Assembly (NCBI GenBank): GCA_011317545.1
Contig: WUJK01000003.1
Coordinates: 3,720,001-3,784,000 of the forward strand
Length of the DNA: 64,000 nt
Source: Coniella vitis
Lineage: Eukaryota > Ascomycota > Sordariomycetes > Diaporthales > Schizoparmaceae
Reading direction: 5' to 3'
Below the pieces are notes generated by a model that was not told where the DNA came from, made no database searches, and saw nothing but the letters and a program-made list of their open reading frames with translations. Of this stretch, positions 34,487 through 45,663 are shown piece after piece. The position numbers were made by a program, and so were the translations under genes. Numbering within the stretch: position 1 is the stretch's first letter; the number at the start of each line of letters is the position of its first letter.

Positions 34487-36790
34487 ATGGCCGGCCCAAC
34501 GCGACCGACCCTCCTCGAGCTGCGGACCGACTCGCAGATCTCCATACCGCGACCCATGAAATCCCCTCGATTACACGTTGCTGGCGAGATCCCACCAGAG
34601 CTATCCCCTCTCGATGCCTTTGCCCTCCAGAGCCGGCTGCTGGCCAAGCAGCTGGAAGAGAGCGCAAAAGCTGGCAATCGGATGAGCCGACTGCCGCCGC
34701 TCACCACAGCGAGCCCGCTCATTGTGCAAGGAAGATCCGATTATTTTCGTTCCATGTCGCAAGAGTCTGCGTCCGAGCTCGATGATATACAGCAGCATTC
34801 CGCAGGCCCAGCCATGAGACCCGAAATCGAGGAATCACCAATTCGCCCACAGTCAATGCACCCCCGGATGAGCCAAATACCGCCAACGCCAGACGCTGCC
34901 GTTCCTCCTCTGCCGACACACAATGCTTTTGAAGCCTTCCGTGGCCGCACCCTGGCACCATTGAGCGAAAAGAGCAGCTACTTTGGAGCCCGTAGAGAGC
35001 ACTCGCCTTCGTCTTTGAGCATTGCCAGCATCGACGCCAAGTTGGCCGAGGATGATGCGCAATCGACACGATCCGTTGACCCCGAGATGCTAGAGGCACC
35101 TGCTGCACTCTCAGGCCAGGCTGCTGCGATCGCAAACAAGCGAAGGTCCCAGGACAGCCTGGTGCCGCCTGTATCTGCCTTTCCCAAGCGCTCCTCCAGC
35201 ATTGTGTCCCAGACTGTAGATCTTGTGGGTGAGGATGGTTTGGCCTCGTCGTACCACTCCTCGCAAGGATCCAGGAAAATGTCGACGAGCAGTGTGAGTA
35301 TCTTCTCGCCACATCAGCAGCGCTCCCCGTCCATTAGCTCCAACATTTCAGAATTGCCTCGTCCAGCCTTCAACTTTTCCAGACCCATGAGCCGAGCAGG
35401 CACACCAGGACCGGCCACGCCAGGGCTCGAGGCCCGCTTCGACCACCCAGTGCGACAGACGTCGTCAGACAGTCACTCGTCCATTTTTGCCGAAGATATG
35501 CACACACCCATTAGCATGAACAGCGAGGTGTTCCCCGATATGGTGGACGATGGTCGAGCAGGAGCACCTTCTTATATTTACTCGAAATACTCGTTGCCGC
35601 GCGGCAAATTGCTGTCCCGGAACTCCATAGAAAAGAGTCAGCCTGGGTCAACATTGCTGTGGGAGCAACACAGCGCCCATGCCAGAAATGTGCAACCAGT
35701 TCCGTTTGGAGGCCAAGCACCACCGTCCCCACCAACGCGACCATCAAGCTCTGGAGGAAAACCAGCGGAGGGAGCAGAGGCGAGCTTGGAGGTGCCACGC
35801 CCCAGCACACAGCCGTCACCGAGCAACGTCCAGCGGTCAGCAAGCGTAGGACGCGGGCTCGAGGGAATAGCACGGACGCGGAGTGAAGATAGGCCTGCCA
35901 CAGCGACTGCCAGCGACGCCAGCACGATCAAGGCCAAATCCCAGCACTCAACGGCAGCCACCACCATGGCCGAAATATCGGCCGATGAGCATGTCGACAA
36001 GGCCGTCGCTCTGCACGAAGAGGGCAAGTTCAACGAGTCCACGTACCACCTCCGCTACGCAGCCAAACAAGGTCACCCAACCGGCATGTTGCTCTATGCG
36101 CTTGCGTGTCGCCACGGATGGGGTATGCGACCCAACCAGGAAGAGGGTGTCCGATGGCTGCGTCTAGCTGCCGATTCTGCTGGAACCGAGATTGCAGAGG
36201 ATGAAAACAAGGCCAAGCAAGGTCAATCTGTTGACAAACCAGAGCAAAAGAAGCGAAAGGCTCAGCTGGCGCTCAGCATCTACGAATTGGGAGCCAGTTA
36301 TATGAATGGCTGGGGCATTGAGCAGGACAGAGCACTTGCCCTGCGATGCTACGAGATTGCCGGAAGTGAGTTGATGCCCCTCGAGAACTGCAAGGTACAA
36401 AACGTATGACTAACACGACAACATTAGACTGGGGCGACGTAGACGCACTTGCCGAGGCTGGCTTCTGCTATGCCCAGGGAGTGGGCTGCAAAAAGAACCT
36501 CAAAAAGGCTGCCAAATTCTACCGTATGGCCGAGGCCAAGGGAATGAGCATGGTTGGTCAGAGTTGGTACGTCTTTCTGCCTGCTTGGGGCTTGCCCGCC
36601 GTTTCGACCTTTGCCTACTGATGATACTGACTGGTCACGCAACTGCAGGATCCACAAGGCCAAATACGATGACAGCGACGACGATGACAAGAAGAGCACC
36701 AAAAGCTCCAAGTCGGTGCGATCCAAGTCGCGATCCCGAAACTTCTTGGGCTTGAACAAGACTCGATCCAACACTACCGCCAGCCCCTGA
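34487..36790 (+). CDS. nif1: Sel1-repeat protein, Nif1/Dsf2-like (putative cell-cycle inhibitor Nif1)
   Basis: Three exons, 34487-36365, 36428-36566 and 36649-36790, encode 719 aa, with GTGAGT and GTACGT donors. Residues 1-490 are Ser/Pro-rich and mostly disordered, with a short conserved-looking segment (LDAFALQSRLLAKQLEES, then MSRLPPLTTASPLIVQGRS). About residues 500-675 form Sel1 repeats: HEEGKFNESTYHLRYAAKQG, YALACRHGWGMRPNQEEGVR, YELGASYMNGWGIEQDRALA, and YAQGVGCKKNLKKAAKFYRM, the last created by joining exons 1 and 2. The tail is basic (KSRSRNFLGLNKTRS). In fission yeast Nif1 binds and restrains the mitotic kinase Nim1; filamentous homologues are annotated by similarity. The ATG sits at the end of a (CCA)n run, giving a CCACCATGG context. 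The longer open frame begins with TTG only. Confidence 0.85.
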
Positions 36791-39757
36791 TTCTTCTTTT
36801 CCCTTCCCTTTGTCTTTGTCTGGGGAGAACGAACGATCTCGATACCTTTTTTTTTTTCGGAAAGGAATTATTCCCTATGTCGTCATCTTCTACTTTTCCA
36901 TTTGGACTTTCACGATGACGACTACCACCTCTTACTCTTTAAGTGGCCCGGGTTATAGGAGTTACTTTCTATCCATTTTCTTCTTGACTCCTTTGGCCTT
37001 GTGTTCGCGTCTTTTGCGGAGCGGCCAGCGGCAGCGGACATATTCAGCATTTGATCTTTGCTCATGAGCATTTACGAATTCTCTTTTTCTCAACAGTTGC
37101 GGCGGCATGTGCATTTTGTGACTTCTTCTGGGGCGGGTTTGCCTTTCTTTTTTCAACTTTCTAAAAATGATACCGCAAGCATTTTACGGAAATGGTCACC
37201 AAGCTTTATGAATAAGCTAGGTTTTTCCGTCATTTGTGATTTTTTGACCTATTTTCTGTTATTTCGCTATTGTGCTACTATATTTAGGTGGCAGGCTTTA
37301 GGTGGATAGTTTCTCTTCGGAGGTGGTTTATGGGGTTTTGATTATTTCGTTTTTCACCATTCTCGGTTTGCCTTGATTTTCTCCCAACAATCTGCATATT
37401 GGGTTTTCTAGCGGAGATATCATATGGGGACGGGCCGGAAAAGAAAAGAGATTGATATTAGGTTTTTGTTTTGTCTTTTTATTTATTTTGTTTGTCCTAT
37501 TTTTCGTGCAAGGGATGAATCAGTATTCTTCTCACACCAGTGTAGAGCAGAGTAGGGAGTGGTTGAATGTTCATTTTCCAATTCTCTTTTTCTCCTCGGA
37601 GGACAGTAGCAAATGAGTGGCGAGCAGGAAGCATGGCGAAAGCAAAATGAATGCTTATAGAGCATGCATTGAGAGATGGAAGCAGGAAATTTCATTCCAA
37701 AAAAAAAAAAAAAAAAGCCATCCTGAAATCAGGTTTGCAGCTAGTAAAACTAAAGATGTCTGTCTCCCCTGTATTGGGACAAGAGAGAGGAGGGGGGGGA
37801 GGATGAATTAACATCGACCACTCACCACCACTACCACCACCAAACCAGTCTAAGAATTCCATGACCGACCGGCTAAATAGGTTTCGCTTGTATTTTATGT
37901 CCCGCGGCAAAGAATTTGAGGGAACGGGGAGAAGGGAGGGGAGGGCGAAAGCCTGTGTTTTGAATAAAATCTGCTTCAGTGTATCAATTTTCTTTTTTTT
38001 TTTTTCGACTGAAAGCATAGATAGCTTTAGCTTCCAGAGATTCCTCCTTGGGTTGTATCTTGCCAAGGCCGTTGTGAAGCAAATGGTTGACGTTTTTGCC
38101 CTTTGCAAATGGTTAAGCTTGAACGCTTCCAAAGGGATGAAGAGCTGGTGGAGGGGGGGGAAAGCTTCAGGGTAATGGGTTTCTACGAGAAGCAAACTTG
38201 AGCGGCTCTGGAATAGGCGCTGTAAATATGTATTACTACTACCTTTAACATTATTTGGTAGTATACAATTTTTATTTTCAAGTGAATACGCCGATTGCAT
38301 GTGATTGATATAGTATGTATTTCTTTTGATGCTATTTGAGATGTACACTGTGATACGGTGTCCGGGTGCTTGTTCAGCTGTTCAGGGAAGGAGGAACGGA
38401 GCTGATTTTATTCATCTCTGCATGTCTGATAGTCGGATAGGGAGGAGATTCTCAATTCCTTGCTGGCATTGGACGGAGAGAATGGTCCTGGGAATTTTCA
38501 ATTTTCGTTTTCACGTGCCGTTATTTTGCTGGTCTTTCATTTTATCAATGCGAATGGCGTACAATTGGCGTGTTTGCAGCATGTGAAAGTGGGGGCACCG
38601 CCGGGGTCCAAGCTGCATTGAGAAGAAAGGAAAGGATACATAGTAGCAGCTGCAGCAGCTTAAACAGCTAGTGGCACGCCCCTACAGGGGGCTAATAAGA
38701 AGCGAGCAACGCACTGCGACACCACACCACGCACCATGCTCACGTCATAGGTACAACGCTACCCGGCCTGCGTATAACTCTGGATCCTTTTTTTGCGTTT
38801 AGGTATCTTTATCAGGCAACTGACAGCCAATTGCTTGCCTTGGGCAGAGAGGTCTGGGTACACATGGGGGTTTCCAAAGCTAAAAAAAAAAAAAAAAAAA
38901 CGTTCAAACAATACGGAAGTTGGGGTACTTTGAGCACGTCCCATTGTCTTACCAATGACGCTCGTATGAGGTTTTTCTCCGCCGCACACCACCGCGTCAC
39001 CCACACCACCCGCCCGCACGGCCTTGCCCTGCGCTCTTCTGCAGTCCGAGTCCTCGGCAGATCGTCTTTCCTTTTCCCTGTTCCTTCTTGACTTCACACC
39101 ACTTCTACTCTTGCCTGGTCTACTTTACCTTTTCACTTCTGCTACTGTCTTTGCATCCTCTTTTCAGCCATCGGTCAACCACCCAACCAGCCAGTGGCAC
39201 TCGACAAACGAGCAAAGCAAGCGCAGCAACCTGCGCAAAGGATCCAAAAGCCGGCGTCCGCGGGATAAGCGGCACGAGCCAGGAAAGAAGGCATTCCGAT
39301 CGTCTGAATCAGTGGGCATAACTACTGTGCATGGTCAGTGGTAGTGCCGCCAACCCCTTCCTTCGCGCCCACACCCCCTTCTCTGTGCTACTTTCCTTTG
39401 CATCTCAAAGCGCTCTCCCTATTGCCGCTACCCCACCCTCTGCTCCTACTTTCCCATCTTTTCTTGCCGTATAATTGCTTCGTTGGGACGCGAGCTCCAG
39501 CGCAATCGCTCTCTACCTACCCATTGCAGTTACCTTCAGGGTTTAGTGCAAAGTTGACTTGGATTTATAGCGTCAAGCAAGCTATAAAGCTATACGGACA
39601 AAGCTCACCCGTGTCTTGAATCGACATTGTTAACGAGTACTTTGCGACCAAGAAAGCCAAGAACAAGAACACCTTACAGGAACACGAACCAAACACACAA
39701 AGATCCGCCGCCGGAGCTGCTGACGACGACGACAACAACAACAACAACAATATCAAT
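36791..39757. other. Spacer between the Sel1-repeat gene and the DGAT2 gene
   Basis: About 3 kb, no gene supported. T-rich sequence follows the Nif1-like stop. Poly-A tracts occur at about 37700-37716 and 38882-38900. One TACATAGTAG site lies at 38638-38647, beside a CAGCTGCAGCAGCTTAAACA-type patch. The sequence before the DGAT2 start is C/T-rich and then (CAA)n (about 39735-39751). The reading frame of the DGAT2 start is open back to about 39620 without an ATG. Confidence 0.5.
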
Positions 39758-42032
39758 ATGGCGCCATCTGCTCCCTTCCTCGACGAAGATAATACCAGCA
39801 ACATAGGTGAGAGGCTTCCTTATCCACCTTTTTGTTATTTGTCATGGCCCTTCCCTCAAGACATAGCGCCGACTCTACAGCTGCTCCAGATGCAGCATCT
39901 TGCATTAGAGGTTGCCTTGTAGTGTAAAGCTGCATCAGTCGTGTTTTGCTGCTGGTCACATGGCAAGGCTGAGCTTCAATCATTGCTGCATCTCTGAAGA
40001 TGGTGACTTGATAGCTTTGCCAGATGGTGATAACGAGAGGAGTACTGCATAAAAAGTCACAAGCTGGGTACAGATACTAACGGCAATGCTTTTTATCTAG
40101 CTGTGAATCCCAAGCTAGGCATCCAAGCAAATGGTAATTCGGTAAGTTATGTCGTTATGCCTAAAGCATATGAGCTCACCTCCCATTCACTTGCGATATG
40201 CATATATATCTAACTTTACGAAATGCGTAGACCTCCGACGGAGTCTTAAAAAAGAATAACAGCAAGAATAGCAAGCGCAAGTCGAAGAAGTCAAGTGGTG
40301 CAAGCGAGCCTATCCCGCCCGAGCCAAACTCGTATGCCGAAGCTGTAAAGGAGGATCCAGCAGATGTGGAGCGCAGAGAAGCCGAGCAGATTCCTCCCGA
40401 GCCGACATCTTACGCTGAAGCCATTAAAGAAGATCCCGCCGATGTCGAACGCAGAGAGGCCGAGCAGATTCCTCCCGAGCCGACATCTTATGCTGAAGCT
40501 GTAAAAGAAGATCCAGCCGATGTCGAGCGCAGAGAGGCCGAGCAGATCCCTCCAGAACCGACATCTTACGCTGAAGCCGTTAAAGAAGATCCAGCCGACG
40601 TTCAGCGCAGAGAAGCTGAAGAGGCACACAAAGAGGCCGAAGAGAACAGCAGACGAGCAACAAACAGAACATCGGACAAGAACAGGGAGAAATCATCACC
40701 CAGAAATATCCAGGAAAAGAGCTCGAAGCCCACACTGGCTGGAGATGTGACGTTTGCCGAAGCACTTAAAGAAGGCTCGAGCCAGAAGGGCTACGCCAAG
40801 GGACAAGAGTCGAATACAGCACAGTCTCCGCCAGTCTCTAGTCAGGCTTCCACGACCGTCGACTATCCTGATATCCACTCAGATGCCGGGGAGGAGTATG
40901 CTATCGAACGACGACGAGACAAGGATAGGGCGTCTGAAATCTTGGGCACGCGGTGGGCGCCTCTCCAGGTACCTGTCAAGCGACGCTTACAAACAGCAGC
41001 TGTGTTGATACACAGTTTGTGCATTGGGCTGTCATTGTCCATCTTTTTTGCCTTCTGCGCAAACCCACTATTTTGGCCCATCAGTAAGTCCCGCTGCAAT
41101 AATCGGTGGTGCATAGTTGGGTAGGATTATGCTCGTGTGCTAAATCTTTGACAGTCATCATCTATCTCGTGTCCATGCTGTTTGCGACTGATGCGCGTGA
41201 CGGCAAGCTGAGAAAGCGCAAGGAATGGGTTCGCAAGCTACCCATCTGGACATACTTTGCCGACTACTTCCCCGCCAGGTTGCACAAGACTCACGATCTC
41301 CAACCGACGCGCAAGTATATTTTTGGCTACCACCCACACGGTATTATCTCGCATGGCGCCTGGGCCGCTTTTGGAACGGACGCCTTGGGTTTCTCTCAAA
41401 AGTTTCCTGGAATCACCAACAGCTTGTGCACACTGGACTCCAACTTTAACCTGCCGCTGTACCGCGAATATGTCATGTCCATGGGCTTGTCGTCCGTCAG
41501 CAAGGAATCCATCAAAAATGTCTTGACCCGCGGCGGACCCAACAATGAGGGAATGGGTCGTGCCGTCACAATTGTCGTTGGCGGTGCGCGCGAGTCTCTC
41601 GAGGCGCAACCAAACACTATGAGATTGATCATCAAGGAGCGCAAGGGCTTCATCAAGATTGCCGTGCAGACCGGTGCCGATCTAGTCCCCGTGGTCGCCT
41701 TCGGCGAAAACGATCTCTACGATCAGCTAGATCCGCACGAGCACCCTTGGCTGCACGGCATGCAGCGGTATTTCCTAAAAGCCTGGAAGTTCACTGTGCC
41801 CTTGCTCCATGGCCGCGGCATCTTCAACTACGACGTCGGTCTCATGCCTTACCGACGGCCTATGAATATCGTCGTGGGCAAGCCCATCTCCGTCATGCAG
41901 TCGGCCAACCCGGACAACACCGAAGTCAACCGTTTGCACGATTTGTACACTGAGGAGCTGCAGCGGATCTGGGAGCGTTACAAGGACGAATTTGCAACGC
42001 ACCGCAAGGAGGAGATTCAATTCTTGGCTTGA
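39758..42032 (+). CDS. DGA1: Diacylglycerol O-acyltransferase, DGAT2 family, with repeat-bearing N-terminal extension
   Basis: Four exons, 39758-39806, 40101-40141, 40231-41083 and 41155-42032, give 606 aa; all junctions keep frame. The catalytic half starts near residue 285 with a hydrophobic hairpin (AAVLIHSLCIGLSLSIFFAF, then WPIIIIYLVSMLF). It contains YHPHGIISHGAW, with HPHG at 374-377, the active-site motif of DGAT2/MGAT enzymes that esterify diacylglycerol at the ER or lipid droplet. Further family blocks are GGARESLEAQP, RKGFIKIAVQTGADLVPVVAFGEN-type sequence and VVGKPI. The N-terminal 280 residues are unusual: four 26-residue units with SYAEAVKEDPADVERREAEQ, then charged, disordered sequence ending in a variant TFAEALKEG. 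Dga1 of yeast is 418 aa, so about 200 residues are extra. The start ATG is the only one feeding the first short exon. Convergent with the trehalase gene. Confidence 0.88.
40321..40632 (+). repeat. Four tandem 78-bp coding repeats in the DGAT2 N-terminal extension
   Basis: Units begin at 40321, 40399, 40477 and 40555, exactly 78 bp (26 codons) apart, each encoding EP(N/T)SYAEA(V/I)KEDPADV and then a charged REAEQIPP-type end. The copies differ mostly at third codon positions, and the last one decays after DVQRREAEEA. Confidence 0.95.
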
Positions 42033-42774
42033 AAGAATCCAAGGTGGTGAAGGAAATCTCATGTCGGTCGGATTTGCCCCACGTTTGAGAAGTATTGAAT
42101 GCAAGACTTGGGAGCAGAGTGTGAGCTGAAGCTGCAAACGAAAGGTAAACCCTCAAGGGGTGTTACTCATCGTGCTGAAGGCTCGTGTGTAACCGGCCAG
42201 GTGATGACATCATTGAAACAAGGTAGCTGAAGCTCAAAGACCGCAGGCTGCTTCTCGTTGTTGAGTTGGAATTTGGTTCTGGGCGGAGAGGAAAGCCCAA
42301 GATAGTTATCCTCCATGACAAGGGGCATAGCCAAACCCCTTTTACAAGGGACAAGAGTAGCACGAAAAAGGGATGTAGGTGGTAGATAGTCAAAAAAAAA
42401 AAAAAAAGGATTGGAACCGAAAAGCATGACCGAAATTCTATTCCATGTGCAACACGTCTCGTTCGTTCCCCGTCTTGTATGAGCAGGAACCGAGACTCTT
42501 GGTAGTGTTCATCAAAATAGTAGGTCACAGAGAGGGAGGCCGGGGGAATGGACCAAGCAACACAACGGTTGATGACATATTTATATATAAAAGGTCTCAT
42601 TGACTTGGTGACTTGTGTCGTTTTCCCAAAAAGCGCCCCCCCCCCCCCTTTTTTTCTCAAAAAGAAAAAAAAAATGACTCGAATACTTGATACTGTTACA
42701 GGCTCTTATTTCTAATTATTTTTACTTCCACTAAACAAGGGCTGATTTTAGTTTATCCCCCCATTCTTCAACTT
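42033..42774. other. Convergent spacer between the DGAT2 and trehalase genes
   Basis: About 740 bases, presumably two 3' UTRs. It holds a poly-A tract at about 42392-42406 and a run of 13 C followed by T at 42636-42655. No gene and no palindromic TACATAGTA site seen. Confidence 0.6.
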
Positions 42775-45089
42775 TTAAGCAAGACCCCCAGTAGCTTTTG
42801 ACACCCAAGAGGCGTCCCACCAGCTCATGTCCATGGCACCCATCCTGTCCCGCTTGCTCTGCTGTTCCGTCTTTCTTCGTGTTGTCGTCGCTATCAATCC
42901 ATCCTTTTCAGGGAAGAAGGCAAAATCCGGTCCAGTACAAGGCGGGGTCTGCAGACGGTCGCGAAATGTGTCGGCAACCCAGATGAGCACGCCGTTGGTC
43001 CAGCCAAACCTAATGGCGACTTCGTACTCGCCGCCGCCGCCGGCGCGCGCGAGCGAATCGTCCGTGTACTTTTCAAACATGAGGCCACCCCAATCGGCCG
43101 TTTGGTTGAGGTGAGGTACTTTGGGCGATGAGGGGGACTCGCCGCCTGTTGCACGCCTGTTATTTTAGTAAAGGCTCGATTAGCAAAGCCGCTTCGTAAA
43201 GACAGTGTACGTAGGTGTAGATTGTGGGAGGGCCAACGCAGGGAGGCTATTATTACCAAGTACAATAAGTCGTATCGAGATATCTTTGTGCTAGTCTAAG
43301 CGCTAGATCTTGCGTCCATTCCCAATCAGGGTCGTCTTGCCCATGGGCAGCCGGTGTTTTGAGCAATGCCTCAATCATCATCTGCATGGCCGGCGGCCAC
43401 ACGTTTGGCTGGTCCCACTGCTGCATTGTCTGGTAATTCGTCGAAGCGATGCCGCCTTTGCGAGTGGATAGATACCGATCAATCCTGTCAAAGGCTTGTC
43501 TGACTGTCTTTGTGCTGTTTTTGATCTCTGTACGAGCTGCGCCAGTCAGGAATGGCATGAGTTGCGCGACACTGAAAGCGACCTGCGTGTCGTCTGAAGG
43601 CGCAGGAACAGCCTCGATCGGCAAAACATCAGCATCTCGAGCAGAAAATACCTCTTGGCATCCGGATGAGAGGTTAAAGTCAAAATAGCTCCCATGAGTC
43701 TGGTTCCACATGACTGCGTGCATTGCCTCACTGCGCTTTTGAGCGATGTCTGACCAAGTCGCGGCGGCGTTATGCTGGTTCAAAATCCGCAGAAAGGAAG
43801 CGATGGTCACCTCGTTCCAGTACAACAATGAGTTCAGGTCGACGGGAACTATGTTAACGACATTAAGTGACCGAAGTGGAAACGAGGCTCCATTAGCGGC
43901 GGCTCGAGGATTGCTCAAGAATCGTGAGCTAAAGTCCCATCCAGATTCAGCGCCTGAAGCAAGGTTCCGATATTGCATGTCCTTTTCCCGTTCGGAGAAG
44001 TTGCGTGCTACAATTTGACCCTGGTCGTGATTTTGAAATGTGACGTTATTCGCTTGCTGCCAGTCCTCGTGGTAGGACTCTGGACGAGGTCGGTTGTTGT
44101 CTACATTATATCTGAGCAAGACGCAAGTATTTTCAGCTCAGCCAAGACAGGTTGGGAACTCTTGGTGCGGGTCTCGTTAGAACTAACCTGTTCAAAGCAT
44201 ATGTTGAATTTGCAACACGCAGAGCCACTGATCGGTTCCTCACAAAGAACTCATGCTCCTTTATCAGCAAGGGCAGTCCACGGTCGAGAATTGAGCGATC
44301 CCCGGTATACTCGATGTATATCCTCATCATTTGTGGCAGCATTGGCGGCTGCGATCGGTTGAGATAGTACTTCCTGCCGCCATTGGGGACAAAGCCATAC
44401 TGTTCAACATTGTCCAGAAAATTTTCAATCTGGTTTCTCGAGATTTGCGTAAAGTTGCCGCCGGTCCTCAACAGACCTTGCAGAATCCAGTACGAATCCC
44501 AGCAATACGGTTCTCTGAACCTCCCGCCTGCTATAATAAAGGGACGCTTGATTGGGATGAAGCTGCTCTCACACTTGTCGCAGATGACCGACTCGTTGAA
44601 GATGCGTGTCAGGTTGGCCCATTTGCCAGTGATCTTGTGGACAAACTCCTCGATGATGGGGTTGTGTATCGAATCAATAAAGGTGGCATTCGTCGTAAAG
44701 CTCCAGTCTGCGAGTTCGACGAGTTCCGAGCCCGCTGGCGCAAAATTATCCCTGAGAAACCGCTGGAGCAAGGTGTTGTTGTAAATCGGTCTAGGTAATT
44801 GGGAGTAGGCGTGTTGGATTTTGTGTAGTGGAAAGCGTGTGGGCCTGTTTCTCTTCCGCGTCAGAGACACATGAATTAGATCGTTTCCGTCCCCGACCTA
44901 CATGTCAACAAATGTCTTCGAATCGTCAAAGACCCGTGGGAGAGCCATCTGGACATCGTGGAGAATGGGACCGTAGCAGAAGAGCGGCGAATTGCAGGGT
45001 ACGGAGTCGTTGCCATGGTGGTATGTGCCCGGGACACCGTTAAACAGGGACGAGAGGGTGGCCAGGCTCGTAAGGCGGGACAAGATCAT
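42775..45089 (-). CDS. Alpha,alpha-trehalase, glycoside hydrolase family 37
   Basis: Exons 44902-45089, 44188-44844, 43257-44111 and 42775-43156 encode 693 aa; introns are 57, 76 and 100 bp. Both GH37 signatures are present: AGGRFREPYCWDSYW (168-182) and QWDQPNVWPP (513-522). The catalytic acid is expected at Asp341 in ESGWDFSSR and the base at Glu610 in GGGGEYEV, by analogy with the E. coli family member. The N-terminal part has NSPLFCYGPILHDVQMA and DSKTFVDMP as in animal and plant secreted trehalases. I see no calcium-binding regulatory region like that of fungal neutral trehalase. Many N-x-S/T sites suggest secretion. It hydrolyses trehalose to glucose. The chosen ATG gives no obvious signal peptide. 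A hydrophobic open segment at 45123-45326 upstream could be a missed first exon. The acceptor CTTAG just before the ATG supports an upstream intron. Confidence 0.88.
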
Positions 45090-45663
45090 TCCGGGCCTAA
45101 GTTAAATGCGCTCGGACTCGGTTCAAGTGGGTGACAGGCTTGATTCTGGCAGTTTGCTGTCATGACAGCTCTGCAGGTATTTTGGTTCGAGGGCAGCGAG
45201 ATGATGATAAATGTCCCTCCTTAGAAAGGATTGAATTGGCCGCAGTGGTCTGGAAATCAAATTCAAAACTGTAAAAGCACTTAGCAAGACAAGCGTCGCC
45301 AAAACGGAGGACAAAGAGGTTGGCATAGGTTTAGAAGCTGGTTTTCTTTGGCAACAAAGAAGAGCATGGAACGACGTGGTGGACAAGAAACATGGCTCGT
45401 TTCGAGGCTGCTTCTGCCGTTCAACTCCATGCCATTTCGTGGTGGAAGGAACGACGAGAGTAGCTTCCAGACGCCAAGAAAGACAAAGCCACGGGCCGGT
45501 CTCGCTTGTGGCGAGGTTCAGCGAGGCCGAGTGGGATATGGCTGTGCATCCATTGACTGGGCTTGCAAGTACCCATGGAGTTATCGACGACTTTTCTGGT
45601 CAAAGGTATTCATTCTATAAAGGGATATCATTGAGAAAATCTATACTAACTTCTAAGCACAAT
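45090..45663. other. Short spacer upstream of the trehalase gene
   Basis: Contains a minus-strand open segment (45123-45326, starting with an ATG at 45326) encoding MPTSLSSVLATLVLLSAFTV and then a basic stretch, which would suit a signal anchor for the trehalase. No good splice donor was found to link it. The rest is the 3' flank of the threonine aldolase gene. Confidence 0.4.

Noticed and set aside
40291..40629. Antisense open frame over the DGAT2 coding repeats
   Set aside because: Its own repeated pattern is only the reverse strand of the 78-bp coding repeats.
40321..40632. CRISPR-like regular spacing
   Set aside because: The 78-bp units are directly adjoining, in frame and coding, with no spacers; this is a protein repeat in a eukaryotic gene.
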